Part shown: in pieces, positions 1 to 8,338 of the stretch | How the letters are laid out: each line of letters starts with the position of its first letter | Numbering within the stretch: position 1 is the first letter of the stretch | Source of the DNA: Streptomyces sp. NBC_01381 | GTDB taxonomy: Bacteria > Actinomycetota > Actinomycetes > Streptomycetales > Streptomycetaceae | DNA length: 64,000 nt | Direction: 5' to 3' | NCBI RefSeq assembly: GCF_026340305.1 | Contig: NZ_JAPEPI010000002.1 | Span: forward strand, 1,054,001-1,118,000 | Program-made: the position numbers and the translations under genes | The notes under the pieces: model-generated | Database searches by the model: none | What the model was told of the DNA's origin: nothing | What the model saw: only the letters and a program-made list of their open reading frames with translations

Positions 1-46
1 AGATCTCGTCGACCAGTTCCTGGTAGTCGCCTTTCACGCTGTCCAT
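1..46 (-). CDS. 5' end of a divergent regulator gene (partial), possibly PucR-type
   Basis: Only the first 15 codons are inside the window. They start at an ATG read leftward from position 46 and give MDSVKGDYQELVDEI. No domain can be seen in so short a piece. The guess that this is the PucR-type activator of proline catabolism rests on its divergent position next to pruB, an arrangement I recall from other streptomycetes. No strong ribosome binding site precedes the ATG. Confidence 0.5.
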   Translation of the reverse strand, partial: MDSVKGDYQELVDEI

Positions 47-69
47 TCTGACGCAGTTCGCCCTTGCCT

Positions 70-85
70 TCAGACAGATGTCTGA
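70..85. promoter_or_regulatory. 16-bp palindrome between the divergent regulator and pruB
   Basis: TCAGACA-GA-TGTCTGA has perfect 7-bp arms. It lies in the 179-bp gap between the divergent regulator and pruB, so it is a good candidate operator for that regulator. No other gene is visible in this gap. Its function is inferred from position only. Confidence 0.45.
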
Positions 86-225
86 GATCCAGGGCACGGA
101 TGCGTGACAGGTGTCGATGGCCCAGGATCGGAGGGATCCTTAAGTTTCACGGTGGTTCTCCGTGCCGTACCGGTTCGTTCCGCATATCCGGGTACGGCCC
201 CGTTCTACTCCCCGTGGAGGTGCCC

Positions 226-1152
226 GTGCTGGGTCCCGTGATCCTCGCCGCGTCACGCAGCGACAAGATGCGCCGTTTCGTATCGGCGGCCCCCGGCACC
301 AAGCAGGTCGTCGACCGCTTCATCGCCGGCGAGACGGTGGACCAGGTCGTGCCGATCATCACGGACGCCGTCGACAAGGGCCTCGAGGTCACCCTCGACG
401 TCGTCGGCGAGGACATCACCACGCCCGAGCAGGCCTCCGCCGCCCGCGACGCCTACCTGGAGCTCGTCGAGCGCCTCAAGGACCTGGGCCTCGGGACCAA
501 GGCCGAGATGTCGATCAAGCTGTCCATGTTCGGCCAGGCGCTTGAGGGCGGCCACGAGCTGGCCCTCGCGAATGTCCGTCCCGTCGTCGAGGCCGCCGCC
601 GCGATCGGCACCACGGTCACCCTGGACGCCGAGGACCACACCACCCTCGATTCGATGTTCGCCATCCACGAGGAGCTGCGGAAGGACTTCCCGCAGACCG
701 GCTGCGTCATCCAGTCCTACCTCTTCCGCACCGAGGACGACGCCCGCCGCCTGGCCGCCGCGGGCAGCCGCGTACGCATCGTGAAGGGCGCCTACAAGGA
801 GCCCGCCGAGGTCGCGTACCAGGACAAGGCGGAGATCGACAAGGCGTACGTCCGCATCATGCAGATCCTGATGGAGGGCGACGGGTATCCGATGATCGGC
901 TCCCACGACCCGCGCCTGATCTCCATCGCACAGGAGCTCGCGCGCCGTGCCGGGCGCAAACTGGATGAGTACGAGTTCCAGATGCTGTACGGCATCCGCA
1001 GCGACGAGCACCTGCGGCTCGCGGCCGAGGGCCACCGGATGCGCGTCTACACCGCCTACGGCACCGACTGGTACGGATATTTCATGCGCCGCCTCGCGGA
1101 GAAGCCGGCCAACCTGCTCTTCTTCGCCCGCTCCATCCTCACCAAGGGCTGA
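226..1152 (+). CDS. pruB: Proline dehydrogenase (monofunctional)
   Basis: This 308-residue FAD enzyme oxidises L-proline to 1-pyrroline-5-carboxylate, the first step of proline catabolism. The GTG start at 226 is chosen because GGAGG at 216-220 stands five bases before it; a longer reading back to 64 would add a low-quality N-terminus. The length fits the short monofunctional enzymes of Gram-positive bacteria. The C-terminal motif YGTDWYGYFMRRLAE, with its Arg-Arg pair for binding the proline carboxylate, is typical of the family. The P5C dehydrogenase gene follows after 41 bp, so the two form an operon that takes proline to glutamate. Confidence 0.96.
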   Translation: MLGPVILAASRSDKMRRFVSAAPGTKQVVDRFIAGETVDQVVPIITDAVDKGLEVTLDVVGEDITTPEQASAARDAYLELVERLKDLGLGTKAEMSIKLSMFGQALEGGHELALANVRPVVEAAAAIGTTVTLDAEDHTTLDSMFAIHEELRKDFPQTGCVIQSYLFRTEDDARRLAAAGSRVRIVKGAYKEPAEVAYQDKAEIDKAYVRIMQILMEGDGYPMIGSHDPRLISIAQELARRAGRKLDEYEFQMLYGIRSDEHLRLAAEGHRMRVYTAYGTDWYGYFMRRLAEKPANLLFFARSILTKG

Positions 1153-1193
1153 GCTCCCTTTCCCCCGACCCCCCTTAAGGAGATACGGAACTC

Positions 1194-2825
1194 ATGGACT
1201 CTGTGACCCAGGTCCCCGCGCCGGTCAACGAGCCGGTGCACGGCTACGCCCCCGGTTCCCCGGAGCGTGCCCGCCTCGAGACCAAGCTCAAGGAGCTCTC
1301 CGAGAACCCCATCGAGCTGCCGATGACCATCGGCGGCGTCAAGCGCCTCGGTGGCGGTGAGCCCTTCCAGGTCGTGCAGCCGCACAACCACCAGGCCGTC
1401 ATCGGCAACGGCCGCGGCGCCAGCCAGCAGGACGCCCAGGACGCGATCGACGCCGCCCTCGCCGCCGCCCCGGCCTGGCGCGCGATGTCCTTCGACGACC
1501 GCGCCGCGATCATCCTGCGCGCCGCCGAGCTGCTCTCCACGACGTGGCGCGAGACGCTCGCCGCGTCCACCATGCTCGGCCAGTCGAAGACCGCCCAGCA
1601 GGCCGAGATCGACACTCCCTGTGAGCTCGTCGACTTCTGGCGCTTCAACGTCAAGTACGCCCGTGACCTGCTCGCCGAGCAGCCCGTGGCGAACTCGACC
1701 GGCGTCTGGAACCGTCTGGACCACCGCCCGCTCGAGGGCTTCGTCTACGCGATCACGCCGTTCAACTTCACCGCGATCGCCGGCAACCTGCCGACCGCCC
1801 CGGCCCTCATGGGCAACGTGGTCGTCTGGAAGCCGTCCCCGACGCAGACGCACGCCGCCGTGCTGCTCATGCAGCTCCTGGAGGAGGCGGGCCTGCCCAA
1901 GGGCGTCATCAACCTGGTGACCGGCGACGGCATCGCCGTCTCCGAGGTGGCCCTTAACCACCGCGACCTGGCGGGCATCCACTTCACCGGCTCGACGAAG
2001 ACCTTCCAGCACCTGTGGAAGACGGTCGGCGAGAACATCGCGAACTACCGCACGTACCCGCGTCTGGTCGGCGAGACCGGCGGCAAGGACTTCGTGGTCG
2101 CGCACCCGAGCGCCGACCGCGCCGTCCTGAAGACGGCCCTGACCCGTGGCTCCTTCGAGTTCCAGGGCCAGAAGTGCAGCGCGTCGTCGCGTGCCTACGT
2201 CCCGGCCTCGATCTGGAACTCCGGTTTCAAGGAGGAGTTCGCTGCCGAGGTCGACGGCATCAAGATGGGCGACGTCACGGACCTCTCCAACTTCATCGGA
2301 GCGGTCATCGACGAGCGCGCGTTCGCCAAGAACAAGGCGGCCATCGACCGCGCGGCGGCCGACCCGACCTGCACGATCGTCGCGGGCGGCACGTACGACG
2401 ACTCGGTGGGCTACTTCGTCCGCCCGACCGTCGTCGAGTGCTCGGACCCGGCCAACGAGGTCTTCACGACCGAGTACTTCGGCCCGTTCCTGGCGATCCA
2501 CGTCTACGAGGACGACAAGTACGAGGAGATGCTGACCCAGATGGAGTCGGCATCGGACTACGCCCTGACGGGCGCGGTCATCTCCAACGACCGCGCCGCG
2601 GCCGCGTACACGATGGAGAAGCTCCGCTACGCCGCGGGCAACTTCTACATCAACGACAAGTCGACCGGCGCCGTCGTCGGCCAGCAGCCCTTCGGCGGCG
2701 GCCGCGCTTCTGGCACCAACGACAAGGCGGGCGCCCCGCAGAACCTGCAGCGCTGGACGCTGACCCGCGCCATCAAGGAGACGCTGGTCCCGCCGACGGA
2801 CTACTCGTACCCGCACATGGGCTGA
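1194..2825 (+). CDS. pruA: 1-pyrroline-5-carboxylate dehydrogenase
   Basis: This 543-residue aldehyde dehydrogenase oxidises P5C (as glutamate semialdehyde) to glutamate with NAD+, finishing the pathway begun by PruB. Family motifs are intact: VGETGGKD carries the general-base Glu and GQKCSASSR carries the catalytic Cys. AAGGAG about ten bases before the ATG supports the start. The length is that of the stand-alone enzyme rather than of the fused PutA. A strong hairpin follows the stop. Confidence 0.97.
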   Translation: MDSVTQVPAPVNEPVHGYAPGSPERARLETKLKELSENPIELPMTIGGVKRLGGGEPFQVVQPHNHQAVIGNGRGASQQDAQDAIDAALAAAPAWRAMSFDDRAAIILRAAELLSTTWRETLAASTMLGQSKTAQQAEIDTPCELVDFWRFNVKYARDLLAEQPVANSTGVWNRLDHRPLEGFVYAITPFNFTAIAGNLPTAPALMGNVVVWKPSPTQTHAAVLLMQLLEEAGLPKGVINLVTGDGIAVSEVALNHRDLAGIHFTGSTKTFQHLWKTVGENIANYRTYPRLVGETGGKDFVVAHPSADRAVLKTALTRGSFEFQGQKCSASSRAYVPASIWNSGFKEEFAAEVDGIKMGDVTDLSNFIGAVIDERAFAKNKAAIDRAAADPTCTIVAGGTYDDSVGYFVRPTVVECSDPANEVFTTEYFGPFLAIHVYEDDKYEEMLTQMESASDYALTGAVISNDRAAAAYTMEKLRYAAGNFYINDKSTGAVVGQQPFGGGRASGTNDKAGAPQNLQRWTLTRAIKETLVPPTDYSYPHMG

Positions 2826-2863
2826 CGCCCCCCTCGGGCTTCGCCGCCCGTCCCCTGAACCCC

Positions 2864-2896
2864 GCCTCCGATCTGGGCCCCACCCCGATCGGAGGC
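2864..2896. terminator. Bidirectional hairpin between pruA and bla
   Basis: GCCTCCGATC (2864-2873) pairs perfectly with GATCGGAGGC (2887-2896). The two flanking genes converge here, so one 10-bp stem can serve both. There is no clear U-run, as is usual in Streptomyces. Confidence 0.8.
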
Positions 2897-2915
2897 GGTG
2901 TTGTCTCCGCCGCGG

Positions 2916-3818
2916 TCAGGCGAGGGCGTCGACCACGATGCGGGTGATGTCCTCGGCGATCCGGTCCTCGCCGGGCGTTTCCGGGTCGAGGCGGGTCGTG
3001 TACACGGAGATGACCAGGGGCGCCCGGTCCGGCGGCCAGGTCACGGCGACGTCATTGACCCCGCCGTAGGCGGGCGTACCGGTCTTGTCGCCGACCCGCC
3101 AGCCCTTCGGAAGGCCGGCCCGGATCCGCTTGTCGCCCGTGGTGTTCTCCAGGAGCCAGCGGGTCAGCTGTCCGCGGTCGAGCGGGTCGAGGGCGTCGCC
3201 GAGGACGAGCTTGTCGAGGTTCGCGGACATCGACGCGGGGGTCGTGGTGTCCCGCGGGTCGCCGGGGATGTTGGTGTTGAGCTCGGGCTCCCACCGGTCG
3301 AGCCGGGTGCGGGAGTCGCCGAGGGACCGCGCGAACGCGGTGATGCCGGCCGGGCCGCCCATCCGCCGCATCAGCAGATTGGCGGCGGCGTTGTCGCTGT
3401 AGGTGATGGTCGCGTCGCACAATTCCCGTACGGTCATGCCGGTTTCGAGGTGCAGCTCGGTCCTCGGCGATGCCGTGACGAGGTCCTCACGCGTGTACTC
3501 GACGAGTGCGTCGAGCAGACCAGGCTCCTTGTCCCGCGCCCTGCGCAGGATCTCCGCGGCGGCGAGCACCTTGAACGTCGAGGCGATCGCGAAGCGTTCG
3601 TGCTCGCGGTAGCCGATGGACGCGCCGCTGCCGGTGTCCAGGGCGTGCACGCCGATGCGGCCGGGGTAGTCCTTCTCGAGCTCGCGCAGCTGCCTGCGTA
3701 CGTCGGGGAAGGCGCTCGCACCCGCGGTGCCGGGCACGGAGAGGAAGACGGGAGTCAGGGCCGCGGCGCCGATGAGCGTCCTGCGGGAGAGGGTCATGCG
3801 GGAGGGGGCTAAGTTCAT
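2916..3818 (-). CDS. Class A serine beta-lactamase, Tat-exported
   Basis: This 300-residue protein has all class A active-site motifs: S80-T-F-K83 (nucleophile and base), S141-D-N143, E177-x-x-x-N181 (the Glu166 equivalent), and K245-T-G247. The N-terminus has a twin-arginine signal (LSRRTLIGAAALTPVF), so folded export is expected. The start at 3818 is preferred because its ATGA overlaps the stop of the upstream hydrolase remnant; an ATG at 3797 is possible. It probably hydrolyses penicillin-type beta-lactams, although the spectrum cannot be read from sequence. It was once second in an operon with the broken hydrolase. Confidence 0.93.
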   Translation of the reverse strand: MNLAPSRMTLSRRTLIGAAALTPVFLSVPGTAGASAFPDVRRQLRELEKDYPGRIGVHALDTGSGASIGYREHERFAIASTFKVLAAAEILRRARDKEPGLLDALVEYTREDLVTASPRTELHLETGMTVRELCDATITYSDNAAANLLMRRMGGPAGITAFARSLGDSRTRLDRWEPELNTNIPGDPRDTTTPASMSANLDKLVLGDALDPLDRGQLTRWLLENTTGDKRIRAGLPKGWRVGDKTGTPAYGGVNDVAVTWPPDRAPLVISVYTTRLDPETPGEDRIAEDITRIVVDALA

Positions 3819-3956
3819 GATCCCGACCGTATCGGGGCGGCGAGGCGCCGGGCGAGGAAGTCGTCGATCAGCGCGCCGATCTGCGCGGCGTGCGTCTCCA
3901 GAGCGAAGTGTCCGGCGGGCAGCAGATGTCGTGCCGGGGTGCCGTTGCCGGCGGGG
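3815..3956 (-). pseudogene. C-terminal remnant of an alpha/beta hydrolase
   Basis: Read leftward, this stretch gives about 46 residues containing LLPAGHFALETHAAQIGALI and ending DDFLARRL. This is the typical C-terminus of an alpha/beta hydrolase, with the catalytic His in the GHF segment. There is no start codon, and a stop lies just upstream. The rest of the gene is missing where the toxin gene and its terminator begin. Its own stop overlaps the beta-lactamase ATG, which shows the original two-gene arrangement. Confidence 0.7.
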
Positions 3957-3975
3957 CTTCATTCACTTTGCGGGC

Positions 3976-4007
3976 GCCGTGCCCGGTCGGGGCCTCCCGG
4001 GCACGGC
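3976..4007 (-). terminator. Terminator hairpin after the PIN toxin gene
   Basis: GCCGTGCCCGG (3976-3986) and CCGGGCACGGC (3997-4007) form a perfect 11-bp stem with a 10-nt loop. It lies immediately downstream, on the minus strand, of the toxin stop codon. Confidence 0.75.
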
Positions 4008-4008
4008 A

Positions 4009-4410
4009 TCAGTGGGTCGTCGACCGGACACCGGGCAAGTCGTCGAATGCAGCCTTGCCGTCCGTGGTGAGGAGTTCCCTTGCGGTGGTCGCCGCAGTGG
4101 CCGCGATGATCAGGTCGTGTGCCCCTCGGGGTTTGCCCTCCCGCCGTACGTGCGCGAGCAAGCGGGCGTGCACTCGTGCCACATCGGCTGTGTAGTCCTC
4201 GATCGGGATCAGGGCGCGTACACCGTCGACGAACTCCTGCCGCCGTGTGCGCCGGGCGTCGTCGGCGAGCTCGACGCCGAGTTGCAACTCGGCGAGGGTG
4301 ATGGCGGCGATGGTGATGTCGTCGTCCCCGTTGAGGAGACCGGCCAGAGCGCCGCCGTCACGTTCGGAGCGGATGAGCAGGCCGGTATCCAGGATCAGGC
4401 GTCGGGCCAC
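4009..4410 (-). CDS. PIN-domain toxin (VapC-like)
   Basis: This 133-residue protein is a single PIN domain, the fold of metal-dependent RNases that act as type II toxins. The acidic cluster expected for metal binding can be seen: D8 (ILDTGLL), E41 (TLAEL), D99 (AHDLIIAATA) and D117. It overlaps the upstream antitoxin gene by 16 bp, the usual translational coupling in such modules. Typical VapC targets are tRNA or rRNA; this one's target is unknown. It ends beside a strong hairpin and a broken hydrolase gene, which suggests the module arrived by insertion. Confidence 0.88.
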   Translation of the reverse strand: MARRLILDTGLLIRSERDGGALAGLLNGDDDITIAAITLAELQLGVELADDARRTRRQEFVDGVRALIPIEDYTADVARVHARLLAHVRREGKPRGAHDLIIAATAATTARELLTTDGKAAFDDLPGVRSTTH

Positions 4411-4649
4411 GTCGCCCCCAGCTCGTCAGTGGTGATCTCGCGAGCGGCCAGTACGTCCTCCGCGAAGCTGTCGTCGACCGGATGGGCGGCCAGGAAATCC
4501 TTGAGCGCCGCGCCGTTACCGGCAGGCGCCGGAGCGAGTATGGCCAGCCGGCGACCGCCTCTGGTGATCACGATGGTCTCGCCGTGTTCCGCGCTGTCGA
4601 GTACGGATGCGAAGTTCCGGGAGACCTCTGTCGCAGTCATCGTCCTCAT
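4395..4649 (-). CDS. Phd/YefM-type antitoxin
   Basis: This 84-residue protein starts TATEVSRNFASVLDSAEHGE and continues ETIVITRGGRRLAILAP, the standard Phd/YefM DNA-binding and dimerisation region. The acidic C-terminal part should wrap around and block the PIN toxin encoded just downstream. An ATG three codons later (4640) has a better spaced AGGACG before it and may be the true start. The complex normally represses its own promoter; a matching inverted repeat lies directly upstream. Confidence 0.88.
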   Translation of the reverse strand: MRTMTATEVSRNFASVLDSAEHGETIVITRGGRRLAILAPAPAGNGAALKDFLAAHPVDDSFAEDVLAAREITTDELGATWPDA

Positions 4650-4651
4650 GG

Positions 4652-4668
4652 AATCAGAGTATCTGATT
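4652..4668 (-). promoter_or_regulatory. Inverted repeat upstream of the antitoxin gene, likely autoregulatory operator
   Basis: AATCAG-AGTAT-CTGATT is an AT-rich inverted repeat starting three bases before the antitoxin ATG. On the minus strand it also contains ATACTC, which could serve as a -10 element. An operator overlapping the promoter is what autorepression by a toxin-antitoxin complex requires. Confidence 0.5.
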
Positions 4669-4735
4669 TCCACTGCTCGGGATGGTGAACCGAGTGCTAC
4701 GGGGCTCGCGTACCAGTGGAACGGCGCGCAGCGCG

Positions 4736-5107
4736 TCACCCCGCCCGCGGGCTCCCGGCCGCCGCCGTGATCACCTCGTCCAGTACCTCCCGCGCCCGCA
4801 GCAGATCCGCCACCTGGCGGTCGATCCTGGCCCGCTCCTCGGTCAGCTCGTCGACCAGCCACGGCGTCGCCGTCTCCGACGGGCCGCCGTCCTTGTCCCG
4901 CATGCACGGCAGGAGCTGGACGATCTTCGCGCTGCACAGGCCCGCCGCGAACAGTTCCTGGATGTGCACCACGCGGTCGACCGCCGCTTCGGGATAGTCG
5001 CGGTGGCCGCCCGGCGTGCGGTCCGCGTACAGCAGGCCCTGCTTCTCGTAGTAGCGCAGGGACCGTTCGCTCACGGCGGTACGCTGCGCCAGTTCGCCGA
5101 TCCTCAT
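4736..5107 (-). CDS. MerR-family transcriptional regulator
   Basis: This 123-residue protein begins MRIGELAQRTAVSERSLRYY, the MerR winged-helix DNA-binding domain, followed by GLLYADRTPGGHRDY and a coiled dimerisation helix (about residues 85-115). There is a single Cys in GLCSAK and another in LLPCM, but no clear metal-binding loop, so the signal may be an organic compound. It is transcribed divergently from the Old Yellow Enzyme gene, with a MerR-type operator between them. It probably controls that enzyme. Confidence 0.92.
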   Translation of the reverse strand: MRIGELAQRTAVSERSLRYYEKQGLLYADRTPGGHRDYPEAAVDRVVHIQELFAAGLCSAKIVQLLPCMRDKDGGPSETATPWLVDELTEERARIDRQVADLLRAREVLDEVITAAAGSPRAG

Positions 5108-5155
5108 GCCGTCTGAACCTCCACGCCCGAAGAACCTCCACGCTCGAATCTCCGC

Positions 5156-5186
5156 TTGAATCTCACACCGGTGTCAGCTTTTACCG
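5156..5186 (+). promoter_or_regulatory. MerR-type promoter with long spacer for the OYE gene
   Basis: TTGAAT at 5156-5161 and TTACCG at 5181-5186 are 19 bp apart, the long spacing that MerR activators untwist. The spacer is centred on ACACCGGTGT (5165-5174), a perfect palindrome. The OYE ATG is at 5194, so the transcript has almost no leader. Confidence 0.6.
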
Positions 5187-5193
5187 TTCCGGC

Positions 5194-6288
5194 ATGACGA
5201 ACACCTCGCTTCTCGCCCCCTATTCCGCAGGCCGCATCGGCCACCTCCCCAACCGCATCGTCATGGCCCCCATGACCCGCGCCCGCGCCGCGGATGACGG
5301 CACTCCGCTGCCGGTCGTCGCCGAGCACTACGCCCAGCGCGCGAGCGCGGGCCTCATCGTCACCGAGGGCATCTGGCCCAGCAGTCGGGGGCAGAGCGGC
5401 TGGCGCTATCCGGGGCTGCAGACCGCCGCGCACGTCGAGGGCTGGCGGCGGGTCACCGACGCCGTGCACGCCGCCGGTGGCCGGATCTACGCCCAGCTGA
5501 TGCACGGCGGTCGCAACGGCCACCCGCTGGCCCGCATTGATGGGGACCTGCCGCTCGCGCCGTCGGCCGTGATACCGCCCGGCCATGCGCACGGCCCCGA
5601 CGGAAGCAAGCCCGACTACGTCGCCCCGCGCGAGATGAGCGTCGACGACATCCGCACGGCGGTCCAGGACTTCGTGGACGCCGCCCGCAACGCCATCGCC
5701 GCGGGCTTCGACGGGGTCGAACTGCACGGCGCCAACAGCTACTTGATCCACCAGTTCCTCGCGGACAACACCAATCTGCGGGACGACGCGTACGGCCGGG
5801 GCTCGGTCGCCAACCGCATCCGTTTCGCCGTCGAGGTTGTGCGTGCCGTCGCGGATGCGGTCGGCGCCGAGCGGCTCGGGCTTCGGCTCTCCCCGGGCAA
5901 CCCGCAGTTCGGCATGGCGGAGGCCGACCCCGGCCCCGTCTACCGCGCGCTGCTCGACGAGATCGACGGCATCGGCCTCGCCTACCTCCACCTCACCGAC
6001 AACGACCGCTACCCGGCCCTCACCGACCTGCGCCCCCACTGGCACGGCACGCTCATCGGCAACGTCGGCGAGAACGGCGACCCGACCACGCGGGAGGCGG
6101 GCGAGGCGGTCCTCGCGTCCGGGGTCGTCGACCTCGTCTCGTACGGGCGCGCGTTCATCTCCAACCCCGACCTGCCGGAGCGGTTCGCGGCGGGCGCGGC
6201 GCTCCAGGAGATCGACGAGGCGCACCTCTACACCAACGGGGCCGAGGGGTACACCGACTACCCGTTCCTGGAACGCCAGTTGGCCTAG
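5194..6288 (+). CDS. Old Yellow Enzyme family alkene reductase
   Basis: This 364-residue FMN- and NAD(P)H-dependent TIM-barrel flavoprotein belongs to the N-ethylmaleimide/morphinone reductase group. Signatures include NRIVMAPMTRARA near the N-terminus, the substrate-binding ELHGANSYLIHQFL, and the C-terminal FMN-phosphate region VSYGRAFISNPDLPERF. Members reduce activated C=C bonds of electrophiles such as quinones, enones and nitro compounds. The divergent MerR gene suggests induction by such compounds. The nitroreductase gene converges 14 bp downstream. Confidence 0.92.
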   Translation: MTNTSLLAPYSAGRIGHLPNRIVMAPMTRARAADDGTPLPVVAEHYAQRASAGLIVTEGIWPSSRGQSGWRYPGLQTAAHVEGWRRVTDAVHAAGGRIYAQLMHGGRNGHPLARIDGDLPLAPSAVIPPGHAHGPDGSKPDYVAPREMSVDDIRTAVQDFVDAARNAIAAGFDGVELHGANSYLIHQFLADNTNLRDDAYGRGSVANRIRFAVEVVRAVADAVGAERLGLRLSPGNPQFGMAEADPGPVYRALLDEIDGIGLAYLHLTDNDRYPALTDLRPHWHGTLIGNVGENGDPTTREAGEAVLASGVVDLVSYGRAFISNPDLPERFAAGAALQEIDEAHLYTNGAEGYTDYPFLERQLA

Positions 6289-6302
6289 CGCCTTCGGTTG
6301 GC

Positions 6303-7010
6303 TCAGACCTCCACTAGGACCTGGTCAAGGGATTTCCGTACGAGATCGGGGACCCTGCAGTCCTCCGCCGGATAGCCCACGGGGATCACCGCGAACGCCT
6401 TCTCGTTCTCCGGGCGGCCGAGCACCTGCGAGAGGAACCGCATCGGGCTCGGCGTGTGGATCAGCGCGGCCAGGCCCGACAGGTGCAGGGCGGAGAGCAG
6501 CATGCCGACCGCGATGCCGACCGACTCGTCGACGTAGTAGTGCTTGTGCTTGGTGCCGTCCTCGCCGAGCCAGTAGCGCTGCTGGAAGACGACGATCAGC
6601 GCGGGCGCGTCCGTGAGGTGCGGTTTCACCTCGTCCGTGCCCAGCGGGCGCAGGGCGGCGAGCCACTCGTCGCCGAGCCGTCCGTCGTACGAGATCTGCT
6701 CCTCGTGCTCGGCGGCCTCGCGGATGCGGCGGCGGATGTCCGGGTCCTGGACGAGGGCGAACGTCCACGGCTGCTGGTGCGCGCCGGACGGCGCCGTCGC
6801 CGCGCACGCGATGGCGTCCCGCACCACCTGCGCGGGAACGGGGTCCGGCGCGAACTGCCGCACCGTGCGTCGCTCCCGCATCCGCGCCCGCAACTCGGCG
6901 GCGTGCGCGAGGGATTCGGCCTCCGGCATGCGCTCCGGGCGGTACGGCACGGAGCGGTAGGGCTCGCCGTGGATGGGGGTCCATGCTTGCTGCTGCTCGG
7001 TCTCAGACAT
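6303..7010 (-). CDS. Nitroreductase-family flavoprotein
   Basis: This protein of about 235 residues has the nitroreductase fold: RERRTVRQFAPDPVP and APSGAHQQPW bind FMN, and the C-terminus (FAVIPVGYPAED) completes the site. The last pattern and the GIAVGMLLSALHLSGLAAL helix resemble the iodotyrosine-deiminase-like/BluB subgroup. The physiological substrate is unknown. ATG at 7010 is chosen; an upstream extension to 7091 looks non-coding. Facing an OYE reductase, it may share a role in detoxifying electrophiles. Confidence 0.88.
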   Translation of the reverse strand: MSETEQQQAWTPIHGEPYRSVPYRPERMPEAESLAHAAELRARMRERRTVRQFAPDPVPAQVVRDAIACAATAPSGAHQQPWTFALVQDPDIRRRIREAAEHEEQISYDGRLGDEWLAALRPLGTDEVKPHLTDAPALIVVFQQRYWLGEDGTKHKHYYVDESVGIAVGMLLSALHLSGLAALIHTPSPMRFLSQVLGRPENEKAFAVIPVGYPAEDCRVPDLVRKSLDQVLVEV

Positions 7011-7081
7011 GGTCCGATTCTGCGGCGTGGGCCGTAGCCCGCGCCATGGTGCAGACCAACTGGGGTAGGAGAGCGGCCTGT

Positions 7082-8338
7082 TCAGCTCCATCCCGTCACG
7101 ATGAGGGAGAGTCCGATCGTGAATCCGGTGCCGAGCAGCGCAAGGTACAGGCCGTAGAACCGCCGAAGCCGGTGCACGAGGAAGCCGAAGGCTCCGAAGG
7201 CCAGGCCCACGGTGAGGGTGCGGGAGCCGCGCGAGAGGGCCGAGTGGGTGAGCCAGTCGGACGGGGCGACCTCGGCGCGGCCCGCCTCATGTGCGTACAC
7301 CTTGAAGGGGATGCCGTTCCAGGGCTGGTGCCGGACGGCCGCGGCGGACTCGACGGCGAGTTCGGCGCGCACCTCGGCGCGCATCCGGTCCGTCGTGAGC
7401 GGCTGCGGCAACTGTGCGCCGGACGCGGCCAGTTGGAGGGCGAGGAGGCCGCCCGCCAGGCTGCCGGCGAGGGCCGTGAGCGACAGCTTCAGGGCGCGGC
7501 GAGGCATGGCCACGCAGGCGATCGCGAGGAACAGCTCCGGCATCAGCGGCCAGCTCAGCGCCTCGGCGAAGGCCCAGGCGAAGGCGAGCGGCAGCCCCCA
7601 TCGGGAGGCCACGACCGCCGCGGTCCGCTTGCGCGCGGCGGAGTCCCTGAGCGGTTCTCCGGTCGTACGGCGATGCAGTGCCGCCACCGCGTCGCGGGCC
7701 TCCTCGGGGGTGGCCGACGCGGGCAGCGGATCACCGACGGCGACCCGTACGAGGGCCGGGCGGAGCCTGCCGTGCTTGGGCAGCAGACGGTCCGTGCCCG
7801 CGATGGCGACCGGCACGACCGGCACGCGCGCGTGCTCCGCGAGGACCACGGCGCCTCGGTGGAAGGCGCCGAGCTCGCCCGCCCGCGCGCGGGTTCCCTC
7901 CGGGAAGAGGACCACGGCCCGGCCCGCGCGGAGGTCGTCCGCCCTGGCGAGGAGGTCGTCCATGCCGCCTCCCGTGCGGCGTACGGGGAAGCCCGCGGCA
8001 AGCCGGCTGCAGATGCGCCTGCGCCAGGGGGAGGCGAACCAGTAGTCGGCGGCCGCGCCGATCGCCGGGGCGTGGCGGGCGTCCAGCGCAGCGAGCAGGG
8101 CGGCGGTGTCCGCGTGGGAGGAGTGGTTCGCCACGACGACGCAGCCGCCGGGCGGGAGGTGACCCTTCCGCTCGACACCTCCGGTGAGGGTGAGCAGGGT
8201 CCACCAGAGCGCCCGGCGGAGTCTGGCCGCGGGCCTGGGTGCGGCGGGCACGTGGCTCGGTCGGTCACCGGCTCCGCCGCGTTCGTCCTCAAGCGCCGGA
8301 CGGGCTGAATGTGCCCACTTGCGGCTCACGGTCCTCAT
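7082..8338 (-). CDS. 1-acylglycerol-3-phosphate acyltransferase fused to a membrane domain
   Basis: The 418-residue protein begins with a PlsC-type acyltransferase: NHSSHAD holds the catalytic H72-x4-D77, and FPEGTR (145-150) binds the phosphate. After about residue 260 there is a second, hydrophobic part with several membrane segments (around [38 protein letters not shown] and the last 50 residues), which normal PlsC proteins lack. The ATG overlaps the cdsA stop as ATGA, so translation is coupled. It should make phosphatidic acid or modify a related lipid at the membrane. The role of the C-terminal domain is unknown. Confidence 0.85.
   Translation of the reverse strand: MRTVSRKWAHSARPALEDERGGAGDRPSHVPAAPRPAARLRRALWWTLLTLTGGVERKGHLPPGGCVVVANHSSHADTAALLAALDARHAPAIGAAADYWFASPWRRRICSRLAAGFPVRRTGGGMDDLLARADDLRAGRAVVLFPEGTRARAGELGAFHRGAVVLAEHARVPVVPVAIAGTDRLLPKHGRLRPALVRVAVGDPLPASATPEEARDAVAALHRRTTGEPLRDSAARKRTAAVVASRWGLPLAFAWAFAEALSWPLMPELFLAIACVAMPRRALKLSLTALAGSLAGGLLALQLAASGAQLPQPLTTDRMRAEVRAELAVESAAAVRHQPWNGIPFKVYAHEAGRAEVAPSDWLTHSALSRGSRTLTVGLAFGAFGFLVHRLRRFYGLYLALLGTGFTIGLSLIVTGWS

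Noticed and set aside
1056-2816. A 586-codon open frame on the minus strand across pruA
   Set aside because: It is the mirror of a well-supported aldehyde dehydrogenase; its composition (Arg/Val/Asp-rich) is typical of antisense frames in GC-rich DNA.
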